DNA from: Coriobacteriales bacterium
GTDB taxonomy: Bacteria > Actinomycetota > Coriobacteriia > Coriobacteriales > UBA8131
Length of the DNA: 11,388 bases
NCBI GenBank assembly: GCA_031261765.1
Contig: JAISJA010000114.1
Location: 1 to 11,388, forward strand
Direction: 5' to 3'
Shown here: positions 1 through 7,018 of the stretch, one piece after another
Numbering within the stretch: the first letter of the stretch is position 1
Layout: each line of letters opens with the position of its first letter
Made by a program: the position numbers and the translations under genes
The notes under the pieces: generated by a model
What the model was told of the DNA's origin: nothing
The model's database searches: none
What the model saw: only the letters and a program-made list of their open reading frames with translations

Positions 1-1480
1 TCTCGTCCAAATCGGCAAGCCCAGACGGTATGACGCTGGCTTCATAATATCTACGTATATAGCGGTTAAGCTCGGTTCCGCTTAAACCGGATACTTTATC
101 CGGCAAAGGCTCGTTTTCCGTCATACCCGTAAGTCCCCTGTATACGTCTGCTCCAAACTTGGCCCAGTGCGCCGTTGAAGCTATAAGCACTGGGTTGTCC
201 TTACGAAGGCGTTCAGCCACGCGCCACGATACCGCGGTATGCGGATCAAGCAGATAGCGGTATCTCTCGTATACCTTACGTATGACGTTAAGCGAGTCGT
301 TGCTGCTTACCCAATCAGACGAGAAATGCCTGCGCAAACTGGCGAAAGTGCCCTTATCCACAGTGAAGCGTTTACGCTCCTTTAAGTCGTCCATCCATCC
401 GGCTATGCGCGCTCCGTCACGTCCCGTAAGCTCGAACAACAAGCGCTCAAGGTTACTGGACACCAGGATATCCATGGCAGGCGACGGCGTTATCTTGAAC
501 TCGCGTGAAGATATGTCATACGTGCCGGTGTTTATGAAATCCGTCAGTACGTGGTTCTCGTTACTGGCGCAAAACAGGTTGTCTATTGGAACGCCCATGT
601 CCTTCGCGTAATAAGCGGCCAGTATGTTGCCAAAATTACCGGTGGGCACGCATACGTCTATATCGGACCCGGCCTCTATATCGCCGTTTTTCACCATTTG
701 CGAATAAGCGCTTATATAATATACTATCTGCGGCATGAGACGGCCCCAGTTAATTGAGTTCGCGCTGGAGAGCCTCATGTTATATTCCCTGGATAGTTCC
801 AGAGAGAAGCCCTTATCGTCAAACGCCGCCTTAACGGCCGTCTGGCAATCGTCAAAGTTACCGTGCACGCCAAAGACGCCAACGTTGTCACCGTCCTGCG
901 TGACCATTTGCAGACGTTGTATGTCAGAGGTGCCGCCGCTTGGATAGAACACTATTATGTTAGTATGCTCGCGTTTCGCGAATCCGTTTAACGCGGCGCT
1001 TCCGGTGTCGCCTGACGTCGCCACTAATATAAGGTAGTCTGTCGCATCGCCCGCTCCGGTAGCGTCGCGTTTCTCTATAGCCGCCGAGAAGAAAAGTGGC
1101 AGGCATTGCAACGCCATGTCCTTGAAGGCCGACGTAGGCCCGTGCCATAGTTCAAGCACGTGCATACCGGGAGCCACGTTACGCAGGGGCGCTATGGATT
1201 TGTCGTTGAAGTTATCGCCGTATGCTTTATGCATAAGGTCGTCTATCACGTCAAACGGAAGGTCCACGCCAAACCGCCTGTATATATATGCGGCTTGTTC
1301 GGCATATGGCACATCAGCAAGGCGGCATATCTCATCTATCTTAAGCCTTGGCATAACGCAGGGAACGTAAAGTCCGCCGCCCGGGGCCATACCTTGTAAT
1401 ATAGCCTGTGTGAACGTCAGACGTGCGTCGTCGGGGGTGTACCCGCGTGTATCTAAGTATGTGTTGGTATAATCTTGCAT
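1..1480 (-). CDS. thrC: Threonine synthase (3' end cut by window edge)
   Basis: Pyridoxal-phosphate enzyme that converts O-phosphohomoserine to threonine plus phosphate in the cytoplasm, the last step of threonine synthesis. My reading of the minus strand gives 493 uninterrupted codons. The N-terminal block has TRGYTPDDARLTFTQAILQG followed by an APGGGLYVP segment (32-40). The PLP lysine is K120 in PTSAFKDMALQ. LVATSGDTGSAALNGF (152-167) and the phosphate-binding PTGNFGN (279-285) follow, then SSANSINWGRL (238-248) and the late SPAMDILVSSNLERL (333-347). Homologues of the longer E. coli/yeast-type class are about 490-500 residues in actinobacteria, so only a few residues should be missing. 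The start at 1480 puts MQDYTNTYLDTRG in the normal place for this family. No Shine-Dalgarno lies upstream of it, so the message may be leaderless or near-leaderless. It is transcribed away from the phosphoglycerate-mutase-like gene at 1610. Confidence 0.96.
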   Translation of the reverse strand, partial: MQDYTNTYLDTRGYTPDDARLTFTQAILQGMAPGGGLYVPCVMPRLKIDEICRLADVPYAEQAAYIYRRFGVDLPFDVIDDLMHKAYGDNFNDKSIAPLRNVAPGMHVLELWHGPTSAFKDMALQCLPLFFSAAIEKRDATGAGDATDYLILVATSGDTGSAALNGFAKREHTNIIVFYPSGGTSDIQRLQMVTQDGDNVGVFGVHGNFDDCQTAVKAAFDDKGFSLELSREYNMRLSSANSINWGRLMPQIVYYISAYSQMVKNGDIEAGSDIDVCVPTGNFGNILAAYYAKDMGVPIDNLFCASNENHVLTDFINTGTYDISSREFKITPSPAMDILVSSNLERLLFELTGRDGARIAGWMDDLKERKRFTVDKGTFASLRRHFSSDWVSSNDSLNVIRKVYERYRYLLDPHTAVSWRVAERLRKDNPVLIASTAHWAKFGADVYRGLTGMTENEPLPDKVSGLSGTELNRYIRRYYEASVIPSGLADLDE

Positions 1481-1491
1481 AAGGATATAAT
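1464..1491 (+). promoter_or_regulatory. Putative sigma-70-type promoter for the plus-strand operon
   Basis: A perfect TATAAT lies at 1486-1491, with TTGGTA (4 of 6 matches to TTGACA) at 1464-1469 and a 16-base spacer. Transcription would start near 1498, giving a leader of about 110 bases before the gene at 1610. The promoter overlaps the first codons and start region of thrC on the other strand, so the two directions would interfere or be co-regulated. Predicted from sequence only. Confidence 0.5.
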
Positions 1492-1492
1492 A
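1487..1492 (-). promoter_or_regulatory. Possible -10 element for thrC
   Basis: Read on the minus strand, this is TATTAT, ending seven bases before the thrC ATG. Transcription from it would begin at or next to the start codon. That would fit the missing ribosome binding site and suggest a leaderless message. I cannot find a convincing -35 at the right spacing: minus-strand TTACAA at 1519-1514 is 21 bases away. It also overlaps the TATAAT read in the other direction, so this is tentative. Confidence 0.25.
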
Positions 1493-1500
1493 CTCTATTT

Positions 1501-1531
1501 ATCGCATAAGACGTTGTAAAGAATATGCGAT
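1501..1531. promoter_or_regulatory. Inverted repeat, candidate operator between thrC and the plus-strand operon
   Basis: ATCGCATA (1501-1508) and TATGCGAT (1524-1531) form a perfect 8-base inverted repeat around a 15-base spacer. A further TATGCGA copy lies at 1568-1574. The repeat sits just downstream of the predicted plus-strand start and upstream of thrC, a sensible place for a regulator of both directions. The arrangement could also fold as an RNA hairpin in the leader. No regulator can be named from the sequence. Confidence 0.35.
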
Positions 1532-1545
1532 TTGGAGCATAACGC

Positions 1546-1561
1546 GCCGCGTATGCGCGGC
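1546..1561 (+). other. Short GC-rich hairpin in the leader of the 1610 gene
   Basis: GCCGCG (1546-1551) and CGCGGC (1556-1561) are perfectly complementary around a TATG loop. The stem is six G-C/C-G pairs about 50 bases before the start codon. No run of T follows, so it is not an intrinsic terminator. It could stabilise the leader or be chance. Confidence 0.3.
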
Positions 1562-1609
1562 ATCAGATATGCGACAGTCCATATTCGCAGGGAGAAGAAA
1601 GGAAATTAA

Positions 1610-2815
1610 ATGAAGTACGCGATCGTGATATTAGACGGTGCGGCAGGTTATCCGTTGGACGTATGGGGCAAGAAGACCACGTTAGAAGCCGCCAACACGC
1701 CCAATTTGGATAAGCTCTGCGAGGCGGGCGAGGTAGGGCTTGCCAAGAACACCCCTGACGGCTTTGAGGCGTCTTCTAATATCGCGTGCACGTCTATATG
1801 CGGATACGATCCGGCAAAATACCCGATAGGCCGTGGTGCGCTGGAAGGCGCCGCGCTTGGTATAAACCTTGCCGCTGACGAAGTGGCCATGCGTACCAAT
1901 CTGGTTAATATATCGCAAGATGGCATAATGGTAAGCTATTCTACTGATAATATATCAAGCGATGACGGTAGCTTGCTATATGCCGAGCTTGCCGCCGCTC
2001 TGGACGACGATACTTTCACGTTGCATACCGGAACCGGCTTTCGTGGCATATTGGTAGTGAAGGGGCACACGGAGCTCATGGACGCGGCGTTTCCCGCCGC
2101 GCACAATATGGCAGACGAGCCCGTTGATAAATACGCTTGGACCGGTCCAAAAGGCGTGCTAGAGCTTATACGTTCATATGAGGCGCGAGCGAAAGAGGTA
2201 TTGGCTAACAGCCCAGTAAACGTGCGCCGCGCTGCGGACGGTAAGATGTGCGCGACCGACCTGCTCGCTTTCTGGCCGGGTCAAAAGCCCGGGTCAATGG
2301 AACCTTTTTACAAAGCATACGGAAAGCGCGCCTGCATGATATCCGGTGTTGACCTTTTGCAGGGTATAGCCATGCTGTCGGACATAGATTGCAGGCGGGT
2401 GGCCGGCGTGACTGACGGCGCCGATAACGACTACGCCGCGCAGGGCGCAGCTGCCGTAGAAGCGTTAAATGACTATGACGTGGTCATATGCCATGTAGAG
2501 GCGCCGGACGCGGAGGGACACGATGGTAACGCCGTGGGAAAGAAGGAAGCCGTAGAGGCGATTGACCGTGAGATAGTGGCGCGGCTTTGCGACTATGCCA
2601 AAGACGCTAACACACCGGATCTCAGGATACTCGCCTTGCCGGACCACCCTACGCCCGTTGCGACGAAACGGCACGGACAGGAGATGGTACCGTTCGTAAT
2701 GGCGGGTGACGGCATAGAACACAACGGCGCGAAACGTCTTACGGAGGCTATGGCGAACGCTACCGGGCTCGTCGTGGACCCAGGATGCGCGCTCATGGGC
2801 AAGCTGCTTTCATGA
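1610..2815 (+). CDS. Archaeal-type phosphoglycerate mutase family protein, probable homoserine kinase
   Basis: A 401-residue alkaline-phosphatase-superfamily enzyme of the ApgM type. All seven residues expected to hold the two metals and act as nucleophile are visible: D9 (ILDGAAG), S56 (EASSNIACTS), D300 and H304 (EAPDAEGH), D345-H346 (LPDHPTP) and H355 (KRHGQE). GYDP (65-68), GRGALEGAALGI (74-85) and FWPGQKP (221-227) are further family marks. Known members either interconvert 2- and 3-phosphoglycerate or, in the subgroup modelled as 'proposed homoserine kinase' (TIGR02535), stand in for ThrB beside threonine genes. The neighbouring divergent thrC favours the second role. The glycolytic gap-pgk-tpiA further along keeps the first role open. 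The ATG at 1610 has an AAAGGA six bases upstream and no plausible earlier start. It ends in a TCATGA junction overlapping the next gene. Family assignment is firm and the substrate is inferred. Confidence 0.9.
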   Translation: MKYAIVILDGAAGYPLDVWGKKTTLEAANTPNLDKLCEAGEVGLAKNTPDGFEASSNIACTSICGYDPAKYPIGRGALEGAALGINLAADEVAMRTNLVNISQDGIMVSYSTDNISSDDGSLLYAELAAALDDDTFTLHTGTGFRGILVVKGHTELMDAAFPAAHNMADEPVDKYAWTGPKGVLELIRSYEARAKEVLANSPVNVRRAADGKMCATDLLAFWPGQKPGSMEPFYKAYGKRACMISGVDLLQGIAMLSDIDCRRVAGVTDGADNDYAAQGAAAVEALNDYDVVICHVEAPDAEGHDGNAVGKKEAVEAIDREIVARLCDYAKDANTPDLRILALPDHPTPVATKRHGQEMVPFVMAGDGIEHNGAKRLTEAMANATGLVVDPGCALMGKLLS

Positions 2816-3477
2816 CGAAGCACAAGTCGTCCGGCAAATACGTATCGCGCGGTGGCGACAAGCTTGAAGGCGCGCTTAGCGCGTTTGGCATAGATGTCCG
2901 TGGGGCCCACTGTCTTGACGCAGGCGCCTCAACGGGCGGCTTTACCGACTGCATGCTTAAAAGCGGCGCGGCAGACGTTGCGTCCGTGGACGTCGCCTAT
3001 GGGCAGTTCGACTGGGGGCTTAGAAACGACGAGCGCGTGCGCCTGTTCGAGCGCACTAATATACGCAACGTTGGCGCAGCGGAGCTTGGAGGCCCTTTCG
3101 ACGTCATAGCGTGCGATATAAGCTTCAGCTCGCTTGCGGGGCTGGGCGCCGTCCTTTATCCGCTATTATCAGACGAAGGCTCACTTATAGCGCTTATCAA
3201 ACCACAGTTCGAGTTGCCTAAAGACATATTGAGGGACGCCAAGCAGACTGGCGTGAAAGGTGGCATCATTATTGATACGTCCTTGCAAGTCCGTGCGGTG
3301 TCACACGCTATACGCGGGCTTTCGCAAGAGGGTTTCGTTATACGTGGTGCCACGCACTCGCCCATAAAAGGGACTAAGGGAAATATAGAGTTCTTCGTGT
3401 GGGCACAAAAGGGCGGCGATAGCGCTATTATTGACATAGAAAGTTTGGTTTCCAACGCCCATAAGGAGCTTGATTAA
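2812..3477 (+). CDS. tlyA: TlyA-family 2'-O-ribose rRNA methyltransferase lacking the S4 domain
   Basis: SAM-dependent methyltransferase of the TlyA/FtsJ-like family. TlyA methylates the 2'-hydroxyl of cytidines in 16S and 23S rRNA in mycobacteria. The 221-residue product starts almost directly at GKYVSRGGDKLEGALSAFGI (8-27). It then shows the SAM loop LDAGASTGGFTDC (35-47), RTNIRNV (81-87), the CDISFSSL segment (101-108), LIKPQFE (128-134) and KGNIEFFVW (189-197). The expected K-D-K-E catalytic set is K17, D102, K130 and E193. Family members are usually about 240-280 residues with an N-terminal S4 RNA-binding domain of about 60 residues, and that domain is absent. The ATG at 2812 overlaps the preceding stop (ATGA), suggesting translational coupling. 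An in-frame start at 2785 would add nine residues unrelated to S4. The tlyA-nadK-recN order matches that known in mycobacteria. Confidence 0.88.
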   Translation: MTKHKSSGKYVSRGGDKLEGALSAFGIDVRGAHCLDAGASTGGFTDCMLKSGAADVASVDVAYGQFDWGLRNDERVRLFERTNIRNVGAAELGGPFDVIACDISFSSLAGLGAVLYPLLSDEGSLIALIKPQFELPKDILRDAKQTGVKGGIIIDTSLQVRAVSHAIRGLSQEGFVIRGATHSPIKGTKGNIEFFVWAQKGGDSAIIDIESLVSNAHKELD

Positions 3478-4398
3478 GTGAACATCCTGTTGATAGCCAA
3501 CAAGAACAACGCGCACGCTTACGACGCTTTGCATATAGCTGAGGCTTGGCTCGGCGCGCGTGGTATAAACACCGAAAACGCGCTTTCCGATAAACTCACG
3601 ATAACCAGTCCGGAGCTGGCGTCTTTACACGCGCGTGCGGGCGAGTTCGACCTTATATGCGCATTTGGCGGCGACGGGACTATCTTGCGCGGAGCGCACG
3701 TGGCGTTTGGCGCTGACGTGCCTCTTCTGGGCTTCAACTTCGGCAACCTTGGTTTTCTTACCGGCGCTCCGTCTGCGGGCGTAGTCAAGACGTTGGAAGC
3801 GGCACTTGCCGGAGAGGTGGCGTCCGAGAGGCGCACGATGCTCAAGGCCACGCTAACGTTCGATGACGATAGCACGGTATCATACTATGGTCTTAACGAG
3901 GTCACTTTGGCCAGCAACGACTTCGGAAGGGCCATGAAGGCACACGTGAACATAAACGGCGAGCATCTGTATGACTTGCGCGGCGACGGCATGATAATCT
4001 CCACGCCCACAGGCTCTACCGCATACGCGCTCTCCGCTGGAGGGCCGCTTGTCGCGCCAGGCCTGCGCGGCCTGGTGGTCGTTCCCATATCATCTCATTC
4101 GCTTGCCAGCCGTTCGGTGGTTTGCGCTGCGACTGACGTTGTGGAGATAGTCCCCACAGAGGCATCCGGACCGCAGATAGTATGCCACGTGGACGGTCAA
4201 GAGGCGTTCGCGACCGGATATTGCGACCTGGAATCTCACACAGACGCCGAACACTCTGTGGATGGCGGCGTACAAGACGTCTGCGCGCTAAGCAAGTTAG
4301 AAGTCGCAAGTGCGGCAGACGACCTTCTGCTCATACGCGCGGATGCCCCGGATTTCTACTCGCGCCTTTCATCTGAGTTCTTTGACGGCGATAAATAG
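3478..4398 (+). CDS. nadK: NAD kinase
   Basis: Cytoplasmic enzyme that phosphorylates NAD to NADP, using ATP or polyphosphate depending on lineage. The 306-residue product shows FGGDGTILRGAH (63-74), NFGNLGFLTG (87-96), the NE pair (140-141), GDGMIISTPTGSTAYALSAG (169-188) and HVDGQ (237-241), in family order. The start is GTG at 3478, directly after the tlyA stop, with AAGGAG at 3463-3468 nine bases upstream. This fixes the start and yields the expected MNILLIANKNN opening. Between the VDGQ motif and the closing LLLIRADAPDFYSRLSSEFF strand there are roughly 15-20 more residues than in typical NadK. The extra stretch, about 248-272, is rich in D, E and H. It sits between tlyA and recN, the standard actinobacterial position. 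Confidence 0.95.
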   Translation: MNILLIANKNNAHAYDALHIAEAWLGARGINTENALSDKLTITSPELASLHARAGEFDLICAFGGDGTILRGAHVAFGADVPLLGFNFGNLGFLTGAPSAGVVKTLEAALAGEVASERRTMLKATLTFDDDSTVSYYGLNEVTLASNDFGRAMKAHVNINGEHLYDLRGDGMIISTPTGSTAYALSAGGPLVAPGLRGLVVVPISSHSLASRSVVCAATDVVEIVPTEASGPQIVCHVDGQEAFATGYCDLESHTDAEHSVDGGVQDVCALSKLEVASAADDLLLIRADAPDFYSRLSSEFFDGDK

Positions 4399-4413
4399 GC
4401 GGTGGTATAAGCC

Positions 4414-6036
4414 ATGCTAGACGAACTGCACGTTTCCAACCTGGCTTTGATAAAAGACGCCACTATCTCGTTCGGCTCCGGCCTAACGGTTCTAACGGGT
4501 GAGACCGGCGCTGGAAAGACGGCGCTCTTAACTTCGCTCAAGCTCCTTATAGGCGAGCGCGGCGAGGCCCGTATGGTGCGCGACGGTAGTGACGAAGCGC
4601 GCGTAGAGGCACGCTTCACGTCCGATGAAGACGAACGCATCGCGTCTCGGCGCGTGTCCAAAGACGGGCGCTCACGTTGCTCGTTCAACGACGCAATGTG
4701 CACGGTTAAGACGTTGTCAGAACAGATAGGCCCGTTCGTGGACCTTCACGGACAACACGAACACCAGTCGTTGCTTAAACCCGCCATGCAGCTGGCCGCC
4801 ATAGACGCGTATGGCGCCGATAAGGTCGCGCCGGCGAAATCCGCATACGATAAGGCGTGGACGGCATATAACGCCGCCGCAAACGAGCTTAAACGCATAG
4901 ACGACCTGGCGCATACGTCCGTGATGGAGCGCGAACAGGCGCAGTTCACCTTACATGAGATAGACGCGGTTGACCCTCGGGCCGGTGAATACGAAGAGCT
5001 GGAAGACGAGCTACCAAGGCTACGTAACGGCGAGGACCTGGCGCGCGGCGCCAACGCCGCGCTTGAGGCCTTGCGCGACGAGGGCAAAGTGGTCGATAGC
5101 CTGGGTGCCGCGTCAAGCGAACTTGGCAGATTATCCGGCGTAGACGGCAAACTGGACGAGATAGCACAACAACTAGATAGCATAATAATATCAACTGACG
5201 ATATCACGTCAGCGTTGCGTGACTATCGCGACAGCGTCTCTTTTGACCCGAACGCGCTTGAAGAGTCCTTGGACAGGCTTGGCGCGCTGGAAGGCTTAAA
5301 GAAACGCTTTGGGCCACGTATGGAAGACGTCTTCGAGGCGCATGACCGCGCGGTTCAGTTACTTGCCTCTACAGACGATATAGAAGGACAACGCGAAATA
5401 GCGCAAGCGGCACTTACGGCCGCTGAAGCGGACTTAAGACAAAGTGCTGAGGCCCTGGCGAGCGCACGGAAGACGGCCTGCGAGGACTTCGCGCGCGAGC
5501 TTACCGGTGCCGTGGCCGACCTGGCAATGCAAAACGCGTCTTTCAACGTGGACATAAGACCGCTTGGATTCGAGCGCTGGAACGCCACGGGTTCATGCGA
5601 GTATGAACTACTATATAAGCCCGCCCCGTCCGCGAAGCCGCACGCGCTTGCGAAGATAGCGAGCGGCGGTGAGCTCTCACGCGTCATGTTGGCGCTGAAG
5701 ACGATAATGCATGATGCCGACGCGGACGTCACGCTCGTCTTCGACGAGATAGATTCGGGCATAGGAGGCACAACGGCACAGTCCGTGGCCGCGCGCCTAA
5801 AAGCCCTTGCGTCCACGCACCAGGTCATTGTCGTTACCCATCTGGCGCAAATAGCCGCGGTCGCAAATAAACAATGGGTCGTGGGAAAGTTGACCGATGA
5901 TAACGGAGACGTATATACGAGCATTAAAGAAGTATGTGGAGACGAGCGTGTCCTGGAGGTGGCGCGCATGTTGGCGGGCAGCACCGACGACGTGTCTGTT
6001 GAGCACGCCCGTGCTTTATTAGGGGATAATGGTTAG
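4414..6036 (+). CDS. recN: DNA repair ATPase RecN
   Basis: SMC-like ATPase that acts at DNA double-strand breaks in recombinational repair. The 540-residue chain has an N-terminal ATPase half with LHVSNLALI (5-13), Walker A GETGAGKT (29-36) and the RecN-typical LHGQHEHQSLL (111-121). A long charged helical middle of about 140-380 is probably an antiparallel coiled coil. The C-terminal half carries the ABC signature SGGELSR (417-423), Walker B LVFDEIDSG (441-449) and the H-loop histidine H476 in VVTHLAQIAA. Length is slightly below the usual 550-580. The ATG at 4414 lies 15 bases after the nadK stop, with only a weak GGCGGTGG as ribosome binding sequence, so coupling to nadK translation is likely. 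No LexA-type site is evident directly upstream, which fits expression as part of the operon. Confidence 0.95.
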   Translation: MLDELHVSNLALIKDATISFGSGLTVLTGETGAGKTALLTSLKLLIGERGEARMVRDGSDEARVEARFTSDEDERIASRRVSKDGRSRCSFNDAMCTVKTLSEQIGPFVDLHGQHEHQSLLKPAMQLAAIDAYGADKVAPAKSAYDKAWTAYNAAANELKRIDDLAHTSVMEREQAQFTLHEIDAVDPRAGEYEELEDELPRLRNGEDLARGANAALEALRDEGKVVDSLGAASSELGRLSGVDGKLDEIAQQLDSIIISTDDITSALRDYRDSVSFDPNALEESLDRLGALEGLKKRFGPRMEDVFEAHDRAVQLLASTDDIEGQREIAQAALTAAEADLRQSAEALASARKTACEDFARELTGAVADLAMQNASFNVDIRPLGFERWNATGSCEYELLYKPAPSAKPHALAKIASGGELSRVMLALKTIMHDADADVTLVFDEIDSGIGGTTAQSVAARLKALASTHQVIVVTHLAQIAAVANKQWVVGKLTDDNGDVYTSIKEVCGDERVLEVARMLAGSTDDVSVEHARALLGDNG

Positions 6037-6058
6037 ATAGGGAATATCAGGAGATTAA

Positions 6059-6976
6059 ATGGACGAACAATTAGAAGTAGACATACCAACAGAGAAATTC
6101 GCCGGGCCGTCCCTTATCATCATAACCGGCATGGCAGGAGCCGGGCGCACGGAGGCCATGCACACGTTCGAGGACATGGGGTATTTTTGCATAGACAACC
6201 TACCGCCGTCTTTGTTGGTTAACCTTGTCTCGCTTGCCGGGCTTCAAAAGGGCACGGGGCGAAGGCTCGCCGTCGTGTGCGATCTGCGGCTCCAGGAGTT
6301 CTTCTCGCAATTGGAAGACGAGCTTGGCCGCATACGCGAGCTTGACATAAGTTACGCGATAATCTTCTTGGACGCAGAGGACGGCGCGCTGCTCACGCGG
6401 TTCAAAGAGACACGTCGTCGCCATCCGCTAGCAGAAGGCGGCATGACGATAATGTCTGGTATAACGCGCGAGCGCGAACAGCTTGAGGGCGTGCGTTCCA
6501 TAGCCAACTACGTCATAGACACGTCGAATATCAACGCGCACGACCTGCGCGGGCAGATACGTGACATCTTCGCCGAGGAAAGCGACCAGGGTGGCCTACG
6601 CGTGTCTGTCTTCTCGTTTGGATTCAAACATAATACGCCTAGCGACGCAGATATCGTCATAGACGTGCGTTTCTTACCGAATCCGTTTTACGAACCCAGC
6701 CTAAGACAGCATACTGGCCTTGATGAAGAAGTGCGCGATTTCGTGTTGGGACGCGACGAGACACAGGAGTTCTTAAAAGCATGGAAGGCGCTTTTGGACG
6801 TCTTGATGCCCGGCTATGTGGCCGAGGGAAAACAATACCTGTCCATTGGCCTTGGTTGCACCGGCGGCCAGCACAGAAGCGTCGTGCTAGCCGAGCTAAC
6901 CGGCGCATATTTAAAAGAACAAGGATACTATGTCGTGGTAACGCACCGGGACCTGCCTTTGGCAGAGCTCAACTAA
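6059..6976 (+). CDS. rapZ: RapZ/YvcJ-family nucleotide-binding protein
   Basis: P-loop protein of the RapZ (YhbJ/YvcJ) family. In E. coli RapZ guides RNase E to the GlmZ small RNA and controls amino-sugar synthesis; in Gram-positive bacteria it binds and hydrolyses nucleotides, with a less clear role. The 305-residue product shows Walker A GMAGAGRT (24-31), FEDMGYFCIDNLP (37-49) and TRRRHPL (118-124). Further on come FSFGFKHNTPSDADIVIDVR (185-204), FLPNPFYEPSLRQHTG (205-220) and the C-terminal GCTGGQHRSV (266-275). The Walker A lysine is arginine, which is the usual actinobacterial form. The ATG at 6059 has AGGAGA at 6049-6054. It lies 22 bases after recN and heads the rapZ-yvcK-whiA trio. 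The uvrC gene often found before rapZ is not present here. Confidence 0.95.
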   Translation: MDEQLEVDIPTEKFAGPSLIIITGMAGAGRTEAMHTFEDMGYFCIDNLPPSLLVNLVSLAGLQKGTGRRLAVVCDLRLQEFFSQLEDELGRIRELDISYAIIFLDAEDGALLTRFKETRRRHPLAEGGMTIMSGITREREQLEGVRSIANYVIDTSNINAHDLRGQIRDIFAEESDQGGLRVSVFSFGFKHNTPSDADIVIDVRFLPNPFYEPSLRQHTGLDEEVRDFVLGRDETQEFLKAWKALLDVLMPGYVAEGKQYLSIGLGCTGGQHRSVVLAELTGAYLKEQGYYVVVTHRDLPLAELN

Positions 6977-7018
6977 GGCGCGTTAGGCGTTGGCATATGG
7001 CATACGCGACCATGTTGG

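Noticed and set aside
282..1399. Several plus-strand frames of 60-110 codons across the first 1.4 kb
   Set aside because: The minus strand reads through the whole stretch as threonine synthase with all motifs intact, so these are shadows.
2277..2293. CCGGG / CCCGG inverted repeat resembling the element near tpiA
   Set aside because: It lies in the coding sequence for the conserved FWPGQKPG segment and follows from the G-Q-K-P-G codons; only five bases pair.
5355..5984. Long open antisense frame (209 codons) opposite recN
   Set aside because: It mirrors the codon structure of recN, which has every family motif on the plus strand. The antisense product shows no recognisable motif and has the serine/alanine-rich look of a shadow frame.
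6130..6153. RapZ Walker A with arginine in place of lysine (GMAGAGRT)
   Set aside because: At first this looked like a lost ATPase residue, but the arginine form is usual in actinobacterial RapZ, so it is lineage-typical and not a defect.
6977..7018. GGCATA direct repeats between rapZ and yvcK as an operator
   Set aside because: GCATA words are common throughout the coding DNA here and the copies are not arranged as a clear palindrome.
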